10,032 nucleotides of DNA, from contig JAIOTT010000449.1 in NCBI GenBank assembly GCA_021106655.1, positions 1 to 10,032 on the forward strand. The letters are read 5' to 3'. Positions 1 to 5,292 of this stretch are shown here, piece after piece; position 1 is the stretch's first letter, and every line of letters starts with the position of its first letter. The notes under the pieces are model-generated. The model did not search any database, was not told the DNA's origin, and saw nothing but the letters and a program-made list of their open reading frames with translations. This stretch comes from Bacteroidales bacterium. Lineage in GTDB: Bacteria; Bacteroidota; Bacteroidia; Bacteroidales; SMBSF77. The position numbers and the translations under genes were made by a program.

Positions 1-450
1 AGTAAAACTAAATGCTGCTGTGTTTTTATTAATCAGCTACGCGAAAAGATAGGAGTGATGTTTGGTAATCCCGAAAGAACAACCGGAGGAAATGCTTTGA
101 AATTGTATGCATCAGTTCGTGTTGATAGTAGAAGGGCAGCCTATATTAAAGATGCTGAAAAGGTAACAGGTAACAGGGTAAGGATTAAAGTTGTTAAGAA
201 TAAAGTAGCACCACCCTTTAGAACAGCAGAGCTGGATATTGTTTATGGTGAAGGATTCTCAAAAAACGGAGAAATAATCGACCTGGGGGTTGAATACAAC
301 ATTATCAAAAAAAGCGGTTCATGGTATAGTTATGGAGATACTAAGCTGGGCCAGGGGAGGGATGCTGTAAAGCAATTGCTTGCTGATAATCCTGAGCTTT
401 CCGAAGAACTTGAAGGTAAAGTTATAGAGAAGCTGGCTGAAATAGCATAA
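1..450 (+). CDS. recA: RecA recombinase, C-terminal part (5' end outside window)
   Basis: RecA forms ATP-dependent filaments on single-stranded DNA in the cytoplasm, drives strand exchange and triggers LexA-type self-cleavage. The reading frame is open from base 1, so about 149 residues of an expected 340-350 are present; the Walker A and B regions lie upstream of the window. Visible landmarks are FINQLREKIGVMFGNPE, which leads into DNA-binding loop L2 (NPERTTGGNALK), then YASVR, the VKNKVAPPF segment and the C-terminal domain with GSWYSYGDTKLGQGRD. The protein ends shortly after the C-terminal helix (KVIEKLAEIA) and lacks the long acidic tail of the E. coli protein. L2 reads NPERTTGG where E. 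coli has NPETTTGG, so an Arg replaces a Thr in the DNA-binding loop. The ATG at 55 is internal and is not the start. Identification is very secure. Confidence 0.97.
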   Translation, partial: SKTKCCCVFINQLREKIGVMFGNPERTTGGNALKLYASVRVDSRRAAYIKDAEKVTGNRVRIKVVKNKVAPPFRTAELDIVYGEGFSKNGEIIDLGVEYNIIKKSGSWYSYGDTKLGQGRDAVKQLLADNPELSEELEGKVIEKLAEIA

Positions 451-474
451 ACTGCCACTGTTCTTTAAGAAGAC

Positions 475-506
475 ATTGTTAAATTGCTATATTGTTAAAT
501 TGTTAA
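475..506. repeat. Four tandem octamers ending exactly at a start codon
   Basis: The units ATTGTTAA (475-482), ATTGCTAT (483-490), ATTGTTAA (491-498) and ATTGTTAA (499-506) stand in perfect 8-bp register. The next octamer, ATGGGTAT, begins with the ATG of the TPR lipoprotein gene and still resembles the unit. The array fills most of the spacer after recA and leaves no room for a Shine-Dalgarno site. Its role is unknown; it belongs to the same style of spacer repeat as those at 1535-1606 and 5209-5292. Confidence 0.8.
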
Positions 507-1538
507 ATGGGTATAAAATATATATTGCATAATTTCCTTATTGCTTTGTTCGTTTTTTTTATTATTTCGTGTAAGAATAATACGAATGAAGATAAGCATA
601 TCTCTACTGAAACTACCAAAGACAGCATAACTGATCCTCTTAAACTGATCACTCAGAAAATTGCAAACGATTCTTTAAATGCTGATCTATATAACGAACG
701 GTCATATCTGTATATTCAAAAAAAGCTAATTAATGAATCTCTGAATGATATCCACAAAGCTTTGGAATTAAAACCATCTGAAGTGAGATATTACATGACG
801 CTTTCAGATATTTATATGCTTATGGGTAAAATGCAGAAGAGCATTAACACATTGAAAAAGGCAAGTGATTTAAATTCTGAAGATCCAGCCCCCTATCTTA
901 AGATAGCCGAAATATATCTTATCAATAAAGAATATCCTTTATGTTTCGATTATATTGAAAAGGCTATTGCCTTAGATGCTGTTAATCCGCGTGCATATTT
1001 TATGCGAGGATTTGCAAATAAAGAAAGAGGAGATACTGTAAGGGCAGTGAAGTTTTTCCAGATCGCAATTGATCAAGATCAGGATTATTATGAAGCCTAT
1101 AACCAATTGGGTCTTCTTTTTGCAGCAAAAGGAAGTGATATGGCTATTGACTATTATAATAATGCTCTGGATATTAAGCCTAATAGCATTGAAATTAGAT
1201 ATAACCTTGCAATGTATTATCAGGATGATGCAGATTATTCGGCAGCAATAAATACTTATTTAAGTATTATTGACATTGACTCACTTTATAAAAATGCTTT
1301 TTTTAACCTTGGATATATCTACCTTGTATACTTAGAGGTTTACGAAACCGCTATTGATTATTTTACAAATGCCATCGAAGTTCATCCTGAATATATTGAG
1401 GCGTATTATAACAGGGGATACTGTTATGAGCTTCTGGGTAGAAATAAAGAAGCTGAAAGTGATTACCGGAAATGTCTTGATCTGGAAACCAATTATGAAA
1501 AGGCTGTTGAAGGGCTGAATAGGTTGGATAAGAGGTAA
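507..1538 (+). CDS. Tetratricopeptide-repeat lipoprotein
   Basis: This is a 343-residue protein with a lipoprotein signal: a hydrophobic stretch at residues 8-20 and a lipobox-like IISC, with Cys22 as the expected lipidated residue. KNNTNED follows the cysteine, and a linker runs to about residue 55. From about 59 to 330 the protein is eight TPR units spaced close to 34 residues (starts near 59, 93, 127, 161, 195, 228, 262, 297), with typical AYNQLG, AIDYYNNALDIKPN and EAYYNRGYCYELLGRNKEA patterns. TPR superhelices bind peptides or partner proteins; the partner here cannot be read from sequence. The protein should sit at the periplasmic face of the inner or outer membrane. It starts 56 bp after recA on the same strand, and no clear promoter or Shine-Dalgarno site is visible, so read-through from recA is possible. 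The ATG at 507 is chosen because the signal peptide follows directly. Confidence 0.9.
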   Translation: MGIKYILHNFLIALFVFFIISCKNNTNEDKHISTETTKDSITDPLKLITQKIANDSLNADLYNERSYLYIQKKLINESLNDIHKALELKPSEVRYYMTLSDIYMLMGKMQKSINTLKKASDLNSEDPAPYLKIAEIYLINKEYPLCFDYIEKAIALDAVNPRAYFMRGFANKERGDTVRAVKFFQIAIDQDQDYYEAYNQLGLLFAAKGSDMAIDYYNNALDIKPNSIEIRYNLAMYYQDDADYSAAINTYLSIIDIDSLYKNAFFNLGYIYLVYLEVYETAIDYFTNAIEVHPEYIEAYYNRGYCYELLGRNKEAESDYRKCLDLETNYEKAVEGLNRLDKR

Positions 1539-1606
1539 TTCGTTGTAATTAATAGTAATTCGATTGTAATTCAGTTGAGTGGTTAAGTGAGTTGAGTAGT
1601 TAATTA
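1535..1606. repeat. Degenerate short-word repeats in spacer
   Basis: GTAATT recurs at 1535, 1545, 1555 and 1566 (periods 10, 10, 11). The stretch then changes to GTTGAGTG (1574-1581), GTTAAGTG (1582-1589), one inserted A, GTTGAGTA (1591-1598) and GTTAATTA (1599-1606), which is an 8-bp period. The first word overlaps the stop codon of the TPR gene. No TAnnTTTG promoter word is seen between here and the next start. Function is unknown. Confidence 0.7.
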
Positions 1607-1639
1607 GGAAAACTATTAAATAAACAAAAACAAGATCCT

Positions 1640-3010
1640 ATGAAAAGAATGTTTGTAGTCTGTTTAATGCTAATTGGTTTATCCTTCATTTATGGACAAA
1701 AGGCAAGTATCACTATAAGCCATACGGTTACTTATGATTCATTAAGCGTATTGCCTGCCAGCATTAAAGTAACAAACATGACCCATGGAGGCGATACAAC
1801 GCTTTATGGTGCTGATACTACATTGGTTTTGGACTATACTACAGGTTTGAGTACCTATCAATCAAACCGGAAATCCTTGCTTGTGACGCCAAACTATCCG
1901 AATCCTTTCAGAGGTAAAACATATTTTAATGTTATTGTTCCTGAAAAAGGGCAAATGATAATTAAAGTTTATGATGTTACTTCACGAGAAGTCACAAATT
2001 TATCAGCTCATTATCCTGCGGGTAATCATAAATTTTTATTTGCAACAGCAAAGGAAGGATTGTATTTTTTAAATGTAAGTCTGAATGACAAAACAACTTC
2101 CATCAAGGTATACAGTATAGGTTGGAATGATAATTCTGACCATGAAATAAATTATCTTGGAAGTATAGCAACAGTAAGCAATAAGTTAACATATGATATA
2201 AACAGCTTTGCATATATCTACGGAGATGAGTTAAGATCAATCGTCCATTATAATACAATGTCTGACACAGCTATTTATACACCCACTCAAGATACATTAA
2301 TTAGAATTGATTTTCAAAGTTCATCATCATGCCCTGCAAGCTTTACAGATACCAGAGACAATCATGTTTACTCAGCAGTACAAATCGGTTCCCAGTGCTG
2401 GATGACAGAGAACCTGGCTTATTTGCCTTCTGTTAGTCCATCAAGTGCAGGTTCAGAAGCAACACCTTATTATTATGTACATGGTTACCAGGGAACAAGT
2501 GTTTCTGCAGCCATGGCAACAAGCAATTTCAAGACTTATGGCGTATTATATAACTGGCCTGCAGCAATGAATGGAGCATCAAGCAGTAACTATGTACCGA
2601 GTGGTGTGCAGGGTGTGTGCCCAAATGGCTGGCATTTACCGAGCGATGAGGAGTGGAAAATACTGGAAGGAGAAGTTGATAGTCAATATGGATACCCTGA
2701 TCCGGAATGGGATGGTACTGGATTCCGTGGGTCAGATGCTGGAGGTAATTTAAAAGAAACGGGTACAACTCATTGGCTTTCGCCAAATGCATTTGCAACC
2801 AACAGTAGTGGCTTTACGGCTTTACCAGCTGGCGGCCGTTACGGTGGTACTTTCTATGATTTACATTTTTACGCTAAGCTTTGGTCTTCAACGGAATACA
2901 TTAGCACGATGGTGTGGTTTAGGCAGCTTTACCACAGTGGTGGAAAGGTGTACAGGAATAACCTAAACCTCAAGTCTGATGGTTTTTCTACCAGGTGTTT
3001 GAAGGACTGA
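1640..3010 (+). CDS. Secreted FISUMP-domain protein with an internal T9SS-like sorting module
   Basis: This 456-residue exported protein has a signal peptide at residues 1 to about 19 (MKRMF, hydrophobic core, FIYGQ). Residues 25-75 are beta-rich and unassigned. Residues 85-158 resemble a type A T9SS C-terminal sorting domain (Por_Secre_tail): NYPNPF at 85-90, then IIKVYDVTSREV, PAGNHKF and EGLYFLNVSLN. Here the module is internal rather than C-terminal. Residues about 232-456 form a FISUMP domain (Fibrobacter succinogenes major paralogous domain): QIGSQCWMTENLAYLP, YGVLYNWPAAM, VCPNGWHLPSDEEW, LWSSTE and the terminal GFSTRCLKD. The cysteines in QCWM, VCPNGWHLP and TRC are probably structural. 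The WHLPSDEEW and GF-RC signatures suggest a C-type-lectin/FGE-like fold (inference). Its likely place is the cell surface or exterior; ligand unknown. It is a paralogue of the gene at 3617. ATG 1640 is the start because the signal peptide follows. Confidence 0.88.
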   Translation: MKRMFVVCLMLIGLSFIYGQKASITISHTVTYDSLSVLPASIKVTNMTHGGDTTLYGADTTLVLDYTTGLSTYQSNRKSLLVTPNYPNPFRGKTYFNVIVPEKGQMIIKVYDVTSREVTNLSAHYPAGNHKFLFATAKEGLYFLNVSLNDKTTSIKVYSIGWNDNSDHEINYLGSIATVSNKLTYDINSFAYIYGDELRSIVHYNTMSDTAIYTPTQDTLIRIDFQSSSSCPASFTDTRDNHVYSAVQIGSQCWMTENLAYLPSVSPSSAGSEATPYYYVHGYQGTSVSAAMATSNFKTYGVLYNWPAAMNGASSSNYVPSGVQGVCPNGWHLPSDEEWKILEGEVDSQYGYPDPEWDGTGFRGSDAGGNLKETGTTHWLSPNAFATNSSGFTALPAGGRYGGTFYDLHFYAKLWSSTEYISTMVWFRQLYHSGGKVYRNNLNLKSDGFSTRCLKD

Positions 3011-3028
3011 GTGTGCTTAGATGCACAC
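3011..3028 (+). terminator. Hairpin directly after the first FISUMP stop codon
   Basis: GTGTGC (3011-3016) and GCACAC (3023-3028) form a perfect 6-bp stem around the loop TTAGAT, beginning at the first base after TGA. A second hairpin follows at 3036-3052 (7 pairs with one G-T, loop TGT). Neither is followed by a T-run, so this is a weak intrinsic terminator at best and could instead stabilise the mRNA end. Confidence 0.35.
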
Positions 3029-3108
3029 AGCTGAACGTAGTTTGTAACTGCGCTCCAGGTAAAATTTAGTTCGTCAGGTTTTGCATCCCTTATTATGATT
3101 TTAGTTTT

Positions 3109-3210
3109 TTTTACCCACTCTAACTCCCTCTGCGAGCAGGAGGAGAATTGCTCTATACATACCTGCCTAAGCCTCTCCCTACTCGTAGGGAGGGGTTGGG
3201 AAGGGTAAAA
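3109..3210. repeat. BIME-like pair of inverted palindromic units
   Basis: TTTTACCC (3109-3116) and GGGTAAAA (3203-3210) are perfect terminal inverted repeats about 100 bp apart. Read inward, both halves continue alike: the left arm goes on with ACTCTAACTCCCTCTGCGAG and the right arm, on the other strand, with TTCCCAACCCCTCCCTACGAG. Each half then folds on itself: about 3124-3145 with two mismatches, and 3172-3195 as a stem CTCCCTA/TAGGGAG around CTCG extended by further pairs. Two similar palindromic units in opposite orientation are the layout of REP/BIME elements, which are mobilised by RAYT transposases in other bacteria. No transposase is present here. Confidence 0.55.
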
Positions 3211-3279
3211 TCCTTTGTTACGAAACTTGTATGTACACGGTAGACTGAAGGAGAAGGAGAGTGGCTTAGTAATGAATTG

Positions 3280-3299
3280 CAACTGGATTCATCCAGTTG
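3280..3299. repeat. Near-perfect 20-bp palindrome
   Basis: CAACTGGAT and ATCCAGTTG are perfect inverted copies separated by TC. The site lies just downstream of the BIME-like pair. It could be a protein-binding site or another short palindromic unit; nothing nearby decides between them. Confidence 0.5.
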
Positions 3300-3302
3300 A
3301 TA

Positions 3303-3382
3303 AGAGATCAAAACAAAAAGTATGACTTTAGCCAAAATATTTATTTGGTTAAAACCATCATAATAGATGAAATTTGATCTCT
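3303..3382. repeat. 10-bp inverted repeat with a 60-nt loop
   Basis: AGAGATCAAA (3303-3312) and TTTGATCTCT (3373-3382) are perfect reverse complements. The loop contains a smaller stem, CCAAA (3332-3336) with TTTGG (3343-3347). The right arm runs into the self-complementary ATAGCTAT at 3383-3390. This may be a short non-autonomous element or a structured RNA; there is no coding potential. Confidence 0.45.
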
Positions 3383-3444
3383 ATAGCTATCGGGACAAAA
3401 TTTTGGAAAACATATTTTAATAGCCCAATTTCCAATTTCTCTCC

Positions 3445-3483
3445 AGGGTTTCCATCCCTGAGGCACGAAGGGATCTAAACCCT
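3445..3483. repeat. Long hairpin upstream of the second FISUMP gene
   Basis: AGGGTTT (3445-3451) pairs with AAACCCT (3477-3483), and ATCCCT (3454-3459) with AGGGAT (3469-3474). The two stems stack across a 2x2 internal loop around a 9-nt loop, giving 13 perfect pairs. No T-run follows. It lies 133 bp before the ATG at 3617, so it might be a leader structure if transcription starts upstream, or another REP-like unit. Confidence 0.55.
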
Positions 3484-3616
3484 TCGAAACTGCAATAATT
3501 ATTGAGTACGGAGTATCAAGTATATATTAATAATATATCATTTTTATGATTGGATTATTTTTTATATATTGCAGTCTAAAATAAGCCATCGGTTTCATAA
3601 ACAAAATTCTACACTT

Positions 3617-5044
3617 ATGAAAAAACTTACTTTTTCTTTATTTATCGTTCTGATCGTAGTAGCAAATATTTTAGCCCAGACACCACAGGCAATTAATTAT
3701 CAGGCAGTAGTAAGGGATTCTAATGGAATTGTAGTATCCGGCCAAAACATTAGTTTAAGGATAAGTATTCTTAGCGATAGCATTACAGAAGCAATTGTTT
3801 ACTCAGAATCGCATAATGTTCCCACTAACAATCTGGGACTTGTGAATATTGCAATTGGAAGAGGCCAGGTTGAAAGCGGGGATTTTACAACTATTAATTG
3901 GGGTAGTTCAAGCTATTATTTAAAAACAGAAACTGATTTAACAGGTGGATCAAATTACTTATTAATGGGCATTTCTCAATTATTATCAGTACCCTATGCT
4001 CTGAATGCAAGTACACTTGTATTGACCTCTCCTGGTGGAGGAAGTTATGAAGTAACTGTTGATGATAATGGAAATTTAATTGCTACATGTTCTCCTCAAC
4101 CAACTCAACCAGATGCAGGGCATGATTCTCTGAATATTCCCGGAGATTCAATAACTTTAATGGCAAATACTCCCACAGAGGGTACAGGTGTGTGGAGTAT
4201 CTCTATTGGAGTTGGAGGAAGTTTTGCTGATGCAACAAATCCAACCACTACATTTTATGGATTAGCTGGAAATATTTATTTTTTGAATTGGAAAATAATC
4301 AATAATTGTGGAAGCTTAGCGGATCTAGTGATCATTAGCTTTGCTTTTCAAGGAGATACATGTGGAGACACAATTGTTGATGCCCGTGATGGGAAAATAT
4401 ATAATACCATACAAATTGGGACACAATGCTGGATGCAGGAAAATCTTGCATATCTCCCTTCTGTAAGTTCTTCAAGTGCAGGGTCTTCCTCAACACCTCA
4501 TTATTATGTTTATGATTATCAGGGAACAGATGTTTCTGTTGCAAAAGCCACAAACAATTACCAGATCTATGGAGTATTATATAACTGGCCTGCTGCTATG
4601 GCAGGTGAAGTCAGTAGTAATAATGTTCCAAGTGGCGTGCAGGGCATATGTCCTGCCGGGTGGCACTTTCCGAGTGATGAAGAATGGAAAATCCTTGAAG
4701 GTCAAGTTGACAGTCAATACGGATACCCTGATCCAGAATGGGATAATTGGGGATGGAGAGGTACTGATGCAGGAGGGAATTTAAAGGAAACAGCAACAAC
4801 ACATTGGATTCTCCCAAACTCAGGTGCTACAAACATTAGTGGTTTTACTGCTTTACCCGGTGGTGTCAGGCTTGGTAATGGATCATTTGACCGTTTAGGA
4901 TACTATGCTGTCTTTTGGCCTTCTTCTGAGGAGAGTAGCTCAAACGCCTGGGATCGTACCCTGGTCAATAATGCCACCGGTGTGTACCGTGACTATGACA
5001 ACAAAGGTTACGGCTTTTCTATCCGCTGTATCCGAAACTATTAG
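3617..5044 (+). CDS. Secreted FISUMP-domain protein with Ig-like module (paralogue of 1640-3010)
   Basis: The protein has 475 residues counted from ATG 3617. The frame is open further upstream to 3569, but the signal peptide MKKLTFSLFIVLIV, ending ILA/QTPQ at residue 20-21, starts at 3617. Residues 21-132 (QAINYQAVVRDSNG, NLGLVNIAIGRG, YYLKTETDLTGG, LLSVPYALNAS) match a common Bacteroidetes extracellular N-terminal module. Residues 165-244 are an Ig-like/PKD-like module (DAGHDSLNIPGDSITL, GVWSISIGVGGSF, NPTTTFYGLAG, CGSLADLVIISF). Residues about 249-475 are the FISUMP domain, with QCWMQENLAYLP, ICPAGWHFPSDEEW and final GFSIRCIRNY. No C-terminal T9SS domain is present. By hand alignment 116 of 149 residues in the domain core match the first FISUMP protein, while the last 60 residues diverge strongly. 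A surface adhesive or ligand-binding role is plausible but unproven. Confidence 0.88.
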   Translation: MKKLTFSLFIVLIVVANILAQTPQAINYQAVVRDSNGIVVSGQNISLRISILSDSITEAIVYSESHNVPTNNLGLVNIAIGRGQVESGDFTTINWGSSSYYLKTETDLTGGSNYLLMGISQLLSVPYALNASTLVLTSPGGGSYEVTVDDNGNLIATCSPQPTQPDAGHDSLNIPGDSITLMANTPTEGTGVWSISIGVGGSFADATNPTTTFYGLAGNIYFLNWKIINNCGSLADLVIISFAFQGDTCGDTIVDARDGKIYNTIQIGTQCWMQENLAYLPSVSSSSAGSSSTPHYYVYDYQGTDVSVAKATNNYQIYGVLYNWPAAMAGEVSSNNVPSGVQGICPAGWHFPSDEEWKILEGQVDSQYGYPDPEWDNWGWRGTDAGGNLKETATTHWILPNSGATNISGFTALPGGVRLGNGSFDRLGYYAVFWPSSEESSSNAWDRTLVNNATGVYRDYDNKGYGFSIRCIRNY

Positions 5045-5199
5045 ATATTCTTATTGTGTAAATCAATCTTACACCCCGAACAGCCACCACTACAAGCATT
5101 GCCTGATTTAGTTGTTCTTGAGATGCTGGTATATGCCATTATAACTGCGGTTATAACCGCTATGTATACTATTTCCAGTGCAATTATTTCCTGAACCAT
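5041..5199 (-). CDS. FeoB-associated Cys-rich membrane protein
   Basis: This small gene encodes 52 residues. Translation begins MVQEIIALEIVYIAVITAVI, giving one membrane helix at about residues 5-23, continues AYTSISRTTKSGN, and then shows the Cys cluster CSGGCSGC (Cys36, Cys40, Cys43) and a short polar tail. This is the pattern of the FeoB-associated Cys-rich membrane protein family: an N-terminal helix followed by a C-x3-C-x2-C cluster next to feoB. The cluster probably faces the cytoplasm and may bind iron, by analogy with FeoC-like partners; this is inference. The gene lies 90 bp downstream of feoAB on the same strand, separated by the octamer array. An A-rich AAGAAAAA precedes the ATG. 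Its TAA overlaps the TAG of the convergent FISUMP gene by 4 bp. Confidence 0.85.
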   Translation of the reverse strand: MVQEIIALEIVYIAVITAVIMAYTSISRTTKSGNACSGGCSGCKIDLHNKNI

Positions 5200-5208
5200 T
5201 TTTTCTTA

Positions 5209-5292
5209 ATTATCACATTAACACATTAGCATATTATCACATTAACACATTATCACATTAACATATTATCACATTAACACATTAGCATATTA
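5209..5292. repeat. Octamer tandem array, ten units, ATTANCAY
   Basis: Ten 8-bp units stand in perfect register from 5209 to 5288: ATTATCAC, ATTAACAC, ATTAGCAT, ATTATCAC, ATTAACAC, ATTATCAC, ATTAACAT, ATTATCAC, ATTAACAC, ATTAGCAT, then a final ATTA. The first three units (5209-5232) and the last three (5265-5288) are identical 24-bp blocks. The feoAB stop codon (TAA, read from 5292 to 5290) is formed by the last ATTA. The array fills the gap between feoAB and the small Cys-rich gene. Spacers between units are absent, so it is not a CRISPR. Confidence 0.95.

Larger units (their letters stand above)
3011..3616. other. Palindrome-rich spacer without a credible gene
   Basis: This 606-bp stretch separates the two FISUMP genes. 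The minus-strand reading frames it contains (3282-2929 and 3335-3153) have low-complexity translations of repeat sequence and show no domain. The stretch holds at least six inverted repeats: 3011-3028, 3036-3052, the 3109-3210 pair, 3280-3299, 3303-3312 with 3373-3382, and 3445-3483. Parts of it are visibly more GC-rich than the flanking genes. It looks like accumulated repeat material rather than a decayed gene. No tRNA or known ncRNA was recognised. Confidence 0.6.

Noticed and set aside
3011..3052. Strong rho-independent terminator after the first FISUMP gene
   Set aside because: The hairpins are clear but no T-tract follows, so only a low-confidence terminator-like hairpin is listed.
3109..3210. 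Complete insertion sequence
   Set aside because: It is only about 100 bp with no transposase and no clear target-site duplication, so at most a non-autonomous or REP-type element.
2929..3335. Minus-strand frames in the FISUMP spacer as small genes
   Set aside because: Their translations run through the palindromic repeats, show no domain, and one overlaps the end of the FISUMP gene; they look like frames kept open by repeat sequence.
3569..3616. Upstream start for the second FISUMP protein
   Set aside because: The extra 16 residues are polar and basic and precede a complete signal peptide that begins at ATG 3617.
3011..3616. tRNA or other known RNA gene in the spacer
   Set aside because: No cloverleaf, CCA end or T-loop pattern was found; the structure seen is that of separate palindromes.
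5209..5292. CRISPR-like array
   Set aside because: Units are 8 bp and contiguous, with no unique spacers and no cas genes.
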